Below, piece by piece: positions 1 through 6,900 of a stretch of 40,699 bases of DNA (position 1 is the stretch's first letter; the number at the start of each line of letters is the position of its first letter). The stretch is taken from NCBI GenBank assembly GCA_035652495.1, contig DASRDS010000105.1, forward strand, positions 1 through 40,699, read 5' to 3'. The notes under the pieces are model-generated. The model was not told where the DNA came from. It saw only the letters and a list, made by a program, of their open reading frames with translations, and ran no database searches. This stretch comes from DASRDS01 sp035652495. Its GTDB lineage: Bacteria > Gemmatimonadota > Gemmatimonadetes > Gemmatimonadales > Gemmatimonadaceae. The position numbers were made by a program, and so were the translations under genes.

Positions 1-41
1 GTCACCGCCATGATCTCGTTCGGCGTGTAGTCAGAACCCAT
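1..41 (-). CDS. CoA-transferase subunit B (partial, N-terminus only)
   Basis: Only the first 13 codons lie in the window; the gene runs off the left edge. The start ATG (complement of 39-41) lies inside the end of the subunit A gene, an 11-base overlap. The visible start reads MGSDYTPNEIMAV, and the TPNEIMAV stretch is typical of the start of the beta subunit of heterodimeric family I CoA-transferases (3-oxoadipate/glutaconate type). In the family this subunit carries the catalytic glutamate that forms the CoA thioester; that part is not visible here. The overlap suggests translational coupling so that the two subunits are made in equal amounts. Confidence 0.8.
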   Translation of the reverse strand, partial: MGSDYTPNEIMAV

Positions 42-966
42 AGTTCACGCCGGGCGCCACGCGGCTCGTCGCGCGCAGGCGATCCTGGAGGCCCGGCTGC
101 GCGGCGAGATAGGAGGCGCGATCGGGCACGCCATAGACGAACTCGTCGAGATACCGCGCGAGTTTGTCCGGGTCGCGCGAGATCGGCTCCCATTTGACAT
201 AGAAGTCGTTGTCGCGGTCGTAGTAGCCCTGGGCGTATGACGGGTGCGCGCCCCATGGTTCGACGACGACGGCGTCGACGATCATGCCGGGGACGAGCGT
301 GCGATTCGGGTCGGCGCGTACGACGGATTCGTCGACGAGCTCTTCGACGACGACGATCACGCGACGTGAGGCAAACGCGGCTTCCTTTTGGACGCCGACC
401 AATCCCCAGATTTGCGCGTTGCCTTGGGCATCGGCGCGTTGGGCGTGAATGATCGTCACGTCGGGCTTGAGCGCGGGGACGGTCGCGAGGGTCTCACCGG
501 TATACGGACAGGTGACCGAGCGGATTTGTTGGTTGACGCTCGGGAGATCGGTGCCGGTGTAGTCTCGCAGCGGCCAGAATGGGAGGTTCGCGGCGCCGGC
601 TGAGAGGCGGGCGACCATGCCGAAGTGCGAGTACTCCTCTATGGCGAGCGTCGGACTCTTGCCTTCTACCGCTCTTCTGAACGCAAACAGGGATCCCGCT
701 CCCGGATTACCAGCCCACGAGAACACCAATTTTTTGGCGCACCCCGCCGCGATCATTTGATCATAGATCAGATCCGGCGTCAGACGGCAAAGGGTCAGAT
801 CTCGGCGACCTTGCCGAATGATTTCATGACCGGCCGCAAAGCATATGAGGTGCGTGAAGCCTTCGATAACTACGGTGTCACCATCATGCACGAACGCGCC
901 GATCGCATCACGCATCGGCATCACCTTCGACTTCGTTTGCCGCACTACTTTATCGTCGCGAGGCAC
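31..966 (-). CDS. CoA-transferase subunit A (glutaconate/3-oxoacid type)
   Basis: Alpha subunit of a heterodimeric family I CoA-transferase, which moves CoA from an acyl-CoA donor to a free carboxylic or 3-oxo acid in the cytoplasm. The N-terminal Rossmann-like core is recognisable from the DGDTVVIEGFTHL segment. The AGNPGAGS and IIHAQRADAQGNAQIWG segments are typical of the GctA/PcaI family, and about 310 residues fits GctA-like members. The longest frame starts at a GTG at 966 and overlaps the upstream aminotransferase by 22 bases. A GTG at 945, overlapping that gene's stop by one base, is an equally good start because the conserved part begins at SKVM. Subunit B follows with an 11-base overlap. 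The exact acid substrate cannot be read from the sequence. In this operon it probably activates the keto- or dicarboxylic acid made by the aminotransferases and dehydrogenase. Confidence 0.85.
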   Translation of the reverse strand: MPRDDKVVRQTKSKVMPMRDAIGAFVHDGDTVVIEGFTHLICFAAGHEIIRQGRRDLTLCRLTPDLIYDQMIAAGCAKKLVFSWAGNPGAGSLFAFRRAVEGKSPTLAIEEYSHFGMVARLSAGAANLPFWPLRDYTGTDLPSVNQQIRSVTCPYTGETLATVPALKPDVTIIHAQRADAQGNAQIWGLVGVQKEAAFASRRVIVVVEELVDESVVRADPNRTLVPGMIVDAVVVEPWGAHPSYAQGYYDRDNDFYVKWEPISRDPDKLARYLDEFVYGVPDRASYLAAQPGLQDRLRATSRVAPGVNYGF

Positions 967-2279
967 TCGTCGATGAGTTGCAGGCCCGTGTCGACATCCT
1001 GAGCGTCGATGACCAGTGGCGGCGCGAGGCGGAGGGTGCTCTTGCCGCAGCCGAGGAGGAGCAAGCCTTTCGAGAAGGCGGTGTTGACGAGATCGCGCAC
1101 GGCTTGCGGGTGAGGCTCGCGGGTCGTGCGATCCTTCACGAACTCGACGCCGATCATGAGCCCGAGCCCGCGCACGTCGCCGATGCTCTCATGCCGCTTG
1201 GCCAGTTCGCGCACGCCGGCCAGGAGCTGCTCGCCTCTGGCGACGGCATTGGCGACCAGCTCGCGCTCGACGACATCGAGCGTCGCCAGCGCGGCGGCGC
1301 AGCAGACCGGGTTGCCGCCGAACGTCGACCCGTGCGAGCCCGTGCCCCAGTGCATGATCGACTCTTTCGCGATGATCGCGCCGAGCGGCATGCCGGACGC
1401 GAGACCTTTCGCGGTCAGCAGGATGTCCGGCTCAACGCCCGCGTGCTCGGCCGCCCACATCTTGCCCGTGCGGCCGACGCCCGACTGGATCTCGTCGAAT
1501 ACCAGCAGAATGCCGTGCTTGTCGCACAGCTCGCGGAGTGCCGTGAGATAGCCTGGTGGCGGGACGACATAGCCGCCTTCGCCCTGGACCGGTTCGACAA
1601 AGATCGCGGCCACGTCCTGCGGGTCGAGGTCGCGCGCGAACAGGTCGTGCTCGATCGACGAGACGCAGAACAGGTTGCACGACGGGAACGTCTTTGAGAA
1701 ATCGCAGCGGTAGCAGTAGCCGAACGGGATGTGGTAGACCTCGGGCAGCAGCGGCGTGAAGCCCGCGTGTTGCTTGGCCTTGCTCGAGGTTAGCGACATC
1801 GAGCCGTAGGTGCGGCCGTGGAATGCGCCCTTGAAGGAGACGAGGCCGGTGCGACGCGTTGAATGGCGCGCGAGTTTGATCGCGCCTTCTACGGCTTCGG
1901 TGCCGGAGTTGGTGAGAAAGACGCGCTTGCGGCTGGGGCCTGGGGCGATTTTGGCTAGGCGCTCGCAGACGGCCGCCATGCCTTCGTAGTAGAAATCGCT
2001 GCCGCAGATATGTAGGAATTTATCGGCGGCGGATTTTATCGCCGCGATGACTTCTGGGTGACCATAGCCTGTCGACGCTACGGCTATGCCCGCCATCAGG
2101 TCTAAATAGCGGTTGCCGTCGACATCTTCGACCATCACGCCCCGACCACCGGCAATCGCCAGCGGATACTCTTTGATATACGACGTCGAGGCCCAGGCGC
2201 TGTCCCGCGATACGATATCGCGCGCCTTTGGGCCCGGCGGCGGAACAACTATGCGGGGGTAATCTCGTGCAGTGCTCAT
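945..2279 (-). CDS. class III PLP aminotransferase (GabT/acetylornithine type)
   Basis: A 444-residue fold-type I PLP enzyme that moves an omega-amino group to 2-oxoglutarate or pyruvate. The PLP-phosphate site is NSGTEA (124-129). The aspartate that pairs with the pyridine nitrogen is D262 in FDEIQSGVGRTG. The Schiff-base lysine is K291 in TAKGLASG. The arginine and glycine features of GabT-like enzymes (VEPVQGEGG, STFGGNP) are present. An unusual cysteine cluster lies at C189, C192, C201 and C205 (Cx2C-x8-Cx3C), just before the large-domain core. Candidate substrates are 4-aminobutyrate, 5-aminovalerate, lysine/ornithine omega-amines or a beta-amino acid; the sequence does not decide. It lies between the aldehyde dehydrogenase and the CoA-transferase, with a 51-base spacer upstream that carries a tandem repeat. 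Confidence 0.9.
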   Translation of the reverse strand: MSTARDYPRIVVPPPGPKARDIVSRDSAWASTSYIKEYPLAIAGGRGVMVEDVDGNRYLDLMAGIAVASTGYGHPEVIAAIKSAADKFLHICGSDFYYEGMAAVCERLAKIAPGPSRKRVFLTNSGTEAVEGAIKLARHSTRRTGLVSFKGAFHGRTYGSMSLTSSKAKQHAGFTPLLPEVYHIPFGYCYRCDFSKTFPSCNLFCVSSIEHDLFARDLDPQDVAAIFVEPVQGEGGYVVPPPGYLTALRELCDKHGILLVFDEIQSGVGRTGKMWAAEHAGVEPDILLTAKGLASGMPLGAIIAKESIMHWGTGSHGSTFGGNPVCCAAALATLDVVERELVANAVARGEQLLAGVRELAKRHESIGDVRGLGLMIGVEFVKDRTTREPHPQAVRDLVNTAFSKGLLLLGCGKSTLRLAPPLVIDAQDVDTGLQLIDECLATIK

Positions 2280-2288
2280 GACTCTTCA

Positions 2289-2334
2289 GTGCTCTATGTG
2301 CTCTACGTGTTCTATGTGCTCACTAGTGCTCTAG
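2289..2334. repeat. five-copy 9-bp tandem repeat in operon spacer
   Basis: Imperfect tandem copies of GTGCTCTAT: 2289-2297, 2298-2306 (GTGCTCTAC), 2307-2315 (GTGTTCTAT), 2316-2325 (GTGCTCACTA, one base longer) and 2326-2334 (GTGCTCTAG). On the transcribed strand the unit reads ATAGAGCAC. The array fills most of the spacer between the aldehyde dehydrogenase and the aminotransferase and includes the dehydrogenase stop codon (complement of 2331-2333). The spacer is less GC-rich than the flanking genes. Confidence 0.85.
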
Positions 2335-3908
2335 TTCTCTTCGATTACTGTCCGACTCTGCTCGCGCAGGAACTGCGCGACGTAGTACGGCCCGCACCCG
2401 CCTTTCCCGGTGGAACCGGACCCTTTCCACCCACAAAACGGCTGCGCCCCAGGCCACGCACCGGTCGTGGCACCCGTCCGCTTGTTCGCATAGCAGACCC
2501 CCGCCTCGACCTCGTCGAAAAAGCGATCGATCTCCGCCCGCGAGCGCGAAAAAATTCCGGCCGTGAGCCCGTATTCAGTCTTGTTCGTCTCGGCGATGGC
2601 CTCGTCGAGTCCCGAGACGATGCCGACCGCCAAAAACGGCACGAACAATTCCTCGAGAAACAACGTACTCTCGACCGGCAGTCGAGCGACGGTGGGTGCG
2701 ACGAAATACCCGTGTGAACATACACCCTCGCGCGGACGCCCGCCGCCAATGAGCACCGCACCCTCGCGCGTCGCCTGGGCGACCGCGCGCTCGAAACGGG
2801 CGACGGCGCGCTCGTTGATCACGGGGCCGACAAACACATCGCGCTCGCTGGGATCGCCGATGCGCAACGCTGATGTTTTCGCGAGCACCGCGCTGAGATA
2901 GGCGTCGGCTATCGAGCGGGCGACGTATACTCGCGAGGTCGCGCTACACTTTTGGCCCGACAGGCCAAACGCCGAGCGAACCGTACCCTCGGCCGCGGCA
3001 TCGATGTCGGCCGACTCGGTGACGATCGTGGCGTTCTTGCCGCCGAGCTCCAGCAGCGCGGGTTTGATCCAGCGCGAGGAGAGGCCGGTGTGGATGCGGA
3101 GGCCGACCGTCTTCGATCCCGTGAAGACGACGCCGTCGACGCCCGGGTGCTGCCAGAGTGCGTCGCCGATGTCGTCGCGATGGCCGGTGAGATAGTGGAA
3201 CACGCCGGGCGGTACGCCGGCGTCGCGGTAGATCTCGTACAGGCGCAGGCCCGTCCACGGCGTGTCCTCGGCCGGTTTGTACACGACCGCGTTGCCGGCG
3301 ACGAGTGCGGCGCCGGACATGCCGGCCGAGAGGGCGAGTGGGAAGTTGAACGGCGCGATGCAGGTGAATACGCCGTACGGGCGCAGCACATCCGTGTTGT
3401 GCTCGATCGGCGTCAGACTGACCATGCGGCGCGTATATCCGTCGGTCTCTTCGACCTGTGCGCAGTAGTAGTCGATGAGGTCCGCGGATTCTTCCGCGTC
3501 GCCCATCGACTCGAAGCGGCTCTTGCCGACTTCGAGCGACATCGTCGCGGCCAGCTCGAACTTGCGCTCGCGGATGAGGGCGGCGGCGCGATGCATGATG
3601 GCGACGCGCTCGCGCCAACCGCGGCGCTCCCAGTCGCGTTGGGCACGACGTGCCGCCGCTACCGCCACATCGACGTGCTCGCGCGATGCTGACGCGAATG
3701 CGCCGAGTACGACGCGGGTGTCTATGGGGGATATGTCGAGGAATGTGGGGCCTGGTGTGAGCGCGACGCCGTCTATGTAGAGCGGGTGCGTTCGGCCCGA
3801 CTCGGCCCGAACGTGGGTCAGCGCTTCATCGAAGCGGCGATGGAAAGCATCCAGGTCGACGTTGGTCGACGTATACGTGATTTTGGGTGGGGCTACTGAA
3901 GTTGACAT
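2331..3908 (-). CDS. L-glutamate gamma-semialdehyde (1-pyrroline-5-carboxylate) dehydrogenase-like ALDH
   Basis: A 525-residue NAD(P)+-dependent aldehyde dehydrogenase that oxidises a semialdehyde to the acid. The nucleophile is C321 in SGQKCSA, the general base is E287 in LELGGKN, and N188 in APFNFPL holds the oxyanion. The C-terminal run of YANKRTGATTGAWPG followed by FCGWKGSGSTGKGG is the signature of the P5C dehydrogenase branch (RocA/PruA-like). I chose the ATG at 3908 because conserved sequence begins there and it overlaps the end of the upstream aminotransferase by 16 bases. The frame stays open upstream to about 4220, but that part is basic, low-complexity antisense of the neighbour. 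Lying between two aminotransferases, it may act on glutamate, aminoadipate or a related semialdehyde. The exact aldehyde is inferred. Confidence 0.88.
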   Translation of the reverse strand: MSTSVAPPKITYTSTNVDLDAFHRRFDEALTHVRAESGRTHPLYIDGVALTPGPTFLDISPIDTRVVLGAFASASREHVDVAVAAARRAQRDWERRGWRERVAIMHRAAALIRERKFELAATMSLEVGKSRFESMGDAEESADLIDYYCAQVEETDGYTRRMVSLTPIEHNTDVLRPYGVFTCIAPFNFPLALSAGMSGAALVAGNAVVYKPAEDTPWTGLRLYEIYRDAGVPPGVFHYLTGHRDDIGDALWQHPGVDGVVFTGSKTVGLRIHTGLSSRWIKPALLELGGKNATIVTESADIDAAAEGTVRSAFGLSGQKCSATSRVYVARSIADAYLSAVLAKTSALRIGDPSERDVFVGPVINERAVARFERAVAQATREGAVLIGGGRPREGVCSHGYFVAPTVARLPVESTLFLEELFVPFLAVGIVSGLDEAIAETNKTEYGLTAGIFSRSRAEIDRFFDEVEAGVCYANKRTGATTGAWPGAQPFCGWKGSGSTGKGGCGPYYVAQFLREQSRTVIEEN

Positions 3909-5113
3909 AGGGCGCTGCGGAAGCGAGCGACGAGGTCGTCGATCTCTGCTTCGGTAATGATGAAAGGGGGAGCGAGCATCGCGATGTTGTCGTTCGGCCA
4001 GATCACGAGGCCCGTATCGAGTGCCGCTTGGGCGAAGCGATCGGCTTTTATATCTGTGAATTCCACGCCTGCCAGCAGTCCCCGGCCACGAACATCGCCT
4101 ACGTGTGGGAGCTCGCGGAGCTTTGATAACGCGTCGTGGAAATACGGAGCGATTTGCGCGACCCTTGCCAATAACTTGTGCGCATCCAAGTAGCGCAGGG
4201 TCGCGAGTCCTCCGGCGCACAAAACAGGGTGATGCGAGAACGTCTGCGCATGTTGAAACGCGCCGCTACCTAATCTGATCGCATCGACGATTTGCGCACC
4301 GACGACGATGGCTGAAATTGGCGCATAGCCTCCGCCGAGTCCCTTGCCGAGCGTCATGATGTCAGGCGTGATGCCATAGGGCTCGAGCGCCGACCAGGTT
4401 CCGGTGCGTCCGACACCGGTCAGTACTTCGTCCGCGATGAACAACACATCATGTTTGTCGCAGATCGCGCGGATCTGACGCCAATAATCAGGAGGCGGGA
4501 CTGAGGCCCCGGTAGAAGAACCGCCGACCGGTTCCGCGATAAACGCCGCGACGGTGTCGGCGCCCTCGCTCGTGATGATTTCGTCGAGCGCCGAGGGATC
4601 GGGCGTGGAGCGATATGGGTAGGGAGCCGGCACGCGAGGGATCGGCACGAGCCAGTCGCGATACAGCGTCTTGTAGTGCTCGCGCGCCGAAGCCGAGAGC
4701 GCGAGCAACGTGTTGCCGTGATAGCTCGGCGTCTGTGCCAGAATCTTGTGCTTGGTTGGGCGATCGACCTCGACCCAATATTGCCGCGCGAGCTTGAGCG
4801 AAGCTTCGACCGCCTCGGACCCGCTGCCGAGGAAATAGACGTAGTCGAGATGCGATCGACACGCGACCTCGTCCGCGAGCGCCTCGACGGGATCGTGCGT
4901 GAACATCGTGCCGTTCACGTATCCCACGCGAGCAGCCTGCTCAGCCATGGCCGTGCCGATCTCGGCCACGCCATGGCCGATGTTCACGACGAACGCGCCG
5001 CCCGATCCGTCGAGATACCGGCGTCCCTCGCTGTCCTCCAGCCAGCACCCGTGCCCCCGCACGATCCGCGGATACTCGCGCCGCAGCTTCCTGTAAAACA
5101 CATGCGAGGCCAC
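3893..5113 (-). CDS. class III PLP aminotransferase (omega-amino acid/beta-alanine type)
   Basis: A 406-residue class III aminotransferase. It has the PLP-phosphate site GSGSEAVEAS (96-105), the ring-binding D228 in IADEVLTGVGRTG and the Schiff-base K257 in LGKGLGGGYAP. It differs clearly from the second aminotransferase of the operon and resembles the omega-amino acid:pyruvate/adenosylmethionine-8-amino-7-oxononanoate style branch. The start is a GTG at 5113, nine bases after the peptidase stop, with a purine-rich GGGAAGG just before it. Because that motif abuts the GTG, the GTG at codon 5 is a possible alternative start. Its 3' end overlaps the dehydrogenase start by 16 bases. It probably converts an amino acid released by the peptidase into a semialdehyde or keto acid. 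Confidence 0.88.
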   Translation of the reverse strand: MASHVFYRKLRREYPRIVRGHGCWLEDSEGRRYLDGSGGAFVVNIGHGVAEIGTAMAEQAARVGYVNGTMFTHDPVEALADEVACRSHLDYVYFLGSGSEAVEASLKLARQYWVEVDRPTKHKILAQTPSYHGNTLLALSASAREHYKTLYRDWLVPIPRVPAPYPYRSTPDPSALDEIITSEGADTVAAFIAEPVGGSSTGASVPPPDYWRQIRAICDKHDVLFIADEVLTGVGRTGTWSALEPYGITPDIMTLGKGLGGGYAPISAIVVGAQIVDAIRLGSGAFQHAQTFSHHPVLCAGGLATLRYLDAHKLLARVAQIAPYFHDALSKLRELPHVGDVRGRGLLAGVEFTDIKADRFAQAALDTGLVIWPNDNIAMLAPPFIITEAEIDDLVARFRSALCQLQ

Positions 5114-5122
5114 CTTCCCAAC

Positions 5123-6319
5123 CTAGTGGAGGCGATTGTACTTGGCGAGCGCGGCACGCAGGCGATCGTGCGGCAACGCCGGCACGCGCAGCGAGTCCGC
5201 GCCGACCATCGTCTCGGCCGCGACCATCGCGTTCACGATCGCCTCGTGCGTCGCTTCGACTGTCGCCTCGAACAAGTGATCGATACGCTCGTTCGGCAGC
5301 ATCGTCAGCGTGCGCAGCTCTTTCGGATCGGCGGCGTTGGGATTCGCGGTGGAGAACGCGATGTAGATGTCGCCGGAGGAGTCGCCGCCGAGTCCTCCCG
5401 TGCGACCAACGCCGAGCGACACGCGTTTGGCGATACGCTTCAACTGATGCGGGAGCAAGGGCGCGTCGGTCGCGACGACGACGATGATGGATCCCTGATC
5501 GCCATCGCGCGCGACGCCGGCCTTGTCGCACGAGCGCGCCTCTTCCCGCGGCGGCATCGCCCAGTGTCCCGCGAAGCACGGCAGTGGCTCGGGGATTTCT
5601 TTGCCGACTGGCACGCCCGCGATCGTGAGGCGACGGCGTAGACCGTAGTTGCATTGCACGAGCACGCCGAGCGTGTAGCCGCCGTCCTTCGCGGACAGCT
5701 TACGCGAAGCGGTGCCGATGCCGCCCTTGAACTCGTGGCACACCATGCCGGTGCCGCCGCCGACATTGCCCTCGGCGACCGGCCCGCCGGTCGCGCGGTC
5801 CATCGCCTCGAACACATCGCTCTGCTTGACGTGGAAGCCGAAGATGTCATTGAGGCCACCGTCCCACGTCTCGGCGACGAACGGCAGCGCCCAGTCGGCG
5901 TCAGGGACATTCTTCACTTGCCACGCGATCACCGCGTCGTGCACCGTGCCGACGCTGACCGTGTTCGAGATGAGAACCGGGCCGCGAAGGAACCCGTTTT
6001 CCTCCAACCACGTCGTGCCCGTCATCTCGCCGTTGCCATTCAACGTGAACCATCCGCCGAATACCGGATCCGGCGAGTGATTCCCACGCGGAAAGATCGC
6101 GGTCACGCCCGTGCGAACCGGGCCTTCACCGCGGACCAGCTTTCCGTCACCATGAATCAGCGTCACCTGGCCGACGGTGACGCCGGCAACGTCGGTGATC
6201 GCATCGAGCGGGCCCGGCGTCCCATCGAACGGCACGCCCAGGTCGCGTGCGCGGGGCTTGGGCGACTGGGCCGCAAGTGACGATGCGACAAGGAGCAAGA
6301 TCGCGAGGAGTGGGCGCAT
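5123..6319 (-). CDS. secreted S58/P1-family aminopeptidase (DmpA/BapA-like)
   Basis: A 398-residue Ntn-type peptidase that autocleaves into two chains and removes N-terminal residues; D-amino acids and beta-amino acids are accepted by known members. Residues 1-18 form a signal peptide (MRPLLAILLLVASSLAAQ), so export to the periplasm is likely. DAITDVAGVTVGQ (39-51) is the family's N-terminal signature. NGNGEMTG (94-101) and GNVGGGTGM (184-192) match the substrate pocket. GLGGDSSGD (309-317) matches the autocleavage site, with S314 the predicted nucleophile. The ATG at 6319 was chosen because the signal peptide starts there; 56 further open codons upstream look non-coding. It is the first gene of the catabolic operon, and its presence makes peptides the likely source of the amino acids used downstream. 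Confidence 0.88.
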   Translation of the reverse strand: MRPLLAILLLVASSLAAQSPKPRARDLGVPFDGTPGPLDAITDVAGVTVGQVTLIHGDGKLVRGEGPVRTGVTAIFPRGNHSPDPVFGGWFTLNGNGEMTGTTWLEENGFLRGPVLISNTVSVGTVHDAVIAWQVKNVPDADWALPFVAETWDGGLNDIFGFHVKQSDVFEAMDRATGGPVAEGNVGGGTGMVCHEFKGGIGTASRKLSAKDGGYTLGVLVQCNYGLRRRLTIAGVPVGKEIPEPLPCFAGHWAMPPREEARSCDKAGVARDGDQGSIIVVVATDAPLLPHQLKRIAKRVSLGVGRTGGLGGDSSGDIYIAFSTANPNAADPKELRTLTMLPNERIDHLFEATVEATHEAIVNAMVAAETMVGADSLRVPALPHDRLRAALAKYNRLH

Positions 6320-6612
6320 AGGGCGAGCAAGATCGACCGCGACATTCGTTCTGTCCACCCTTGGGTCATACATTCTCGGGACCATGGCTACTCGCAAATT
6401 TCGCATGGTCTCCGATCCAACGAAGTACCTGGCGCATGTCGGCGCGTGTGAAGGCCACGTTCGCCCCAAAGACGCCTTAGAGCCCACGGCCAGTTGCCCT
6501 CACGTCAGGGGCTGGTGTCCTCAGTGCGCAAGGAGTGCGGACGCGCCCACCAACGGGTGGCGCACTCCCGGGTGTGGAAAACACGTAGCCAAACCGCGCA
6601 CTCTTGCCCGCC
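6320..6612. other. intergenic region between the S58 peptidase and the XRE gene
   Basis: These 293 bases hold no convincing gene. They should contain the outward promoters of the minus-strand catabolic operon and the plus-strand XRE gene. An imperfect hairpin with arms GCGCC(C)ACC and GGTGGCGC lies near 6543-6562. A short inverted pair GTGT/ACAC (6572-6575 and 6581-6584) sits about 30 bases before the XRE start and could be its own operator; this is weak evidence. I saw no clear -35/-10 pair. Confidence 0.4.
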
Positions 6613-6840
6613 ATGTCATCACTGTTGCTGAAGCTCGGTGTGAGCGTTCGGCAACGCCGCGAAAAGCTCGGCATCTCGCAGGAAGCATTCGCGAGCAAGT
6701 GCGGCGTGCATCGGACTTATATTGGCAAGGTCGAACGGGGCGAGCAGAACGTGTCGATGGCCAGTCTCGCCAAGATCGCCAAAGGGCTCGGCGTCCCCGC
6801 CTGGCTACTCGTGCGCGAGGCTGAGGATCAAGCAGCCTGA
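6613..6840 (+). CDS. XRE-family helix-turn-helix regulator (small)
   Basis: A 75-residue single-domain protein that is almost entirely a Cro/CI-type helix-turn-helix. VRQRREKLGISQEAFASKCG forms helices 1-2, VHRTYIGKVERGEQN the recognition helix and turn, and MASLAKIAKGLGVPAWLL helices 4-5. The ATG at 6613 is preferred over an in-frame TTG at 6604. Proteins of this size and type are DNA-binding repressors, often autoregulated; similar ones serve as controllers of restriction-modification or toxin-antitoxin loci. No toxin, restriction or phage gene is next to it. It lies between the catabolic operon (divergent) and the hybrid kinase (convergent), so its target is unknown. It is free-standing, and its recognition helix is typical of the family. 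Confidence 0.85.
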   Translation: MSSLLLKLGVSVRQRREKLGISQEAFASKCGVHRTYIGKVERGEQNVSMASLAKIAKGLGVPAWLLVREAEDQAA

Positions 6841-6848
6841 GCCGTAAG

Positions 6849-6869
6849 GGGACGAGAGGCCGCCGTCCC
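6849..6869. terminator. possible bidirectional hairpin between convergent genes
   Basis: Arms GGGACG (6849-6854) and CGTCCC (6864-6869) surround a 9-base loop, right after the XRE stop and 32 bases beyond the end of the convergent kinase gene. The position fits a shared terminator. There is no strong T tract, so intrinsic termination is uncertain. A short direct repeat of TTGCAAGG follows at about 6882-6897. Confidence 0.35.
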
Positions 6870-6900
6870 TACTAGTCAGTATTGCAAGGTTGCAAGGCTG

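Noticed and set aside
3909..4220. N-terminal extension of the aldehyde dehydrogenase frame
   Set aside because: The extra 104 residues are Arg/Ser-rich and lie antisense-like over the aminotransferase coding sequence; family homology begins at the ATG at 3908.
6542..6562. Hairpin with GCGCC and GGCGC arms as a riboswitch or small RNA
   Set aside because: The stem has a bulge, there is no T tract and no known aptamer core; such stems are common by chance at this GC content.
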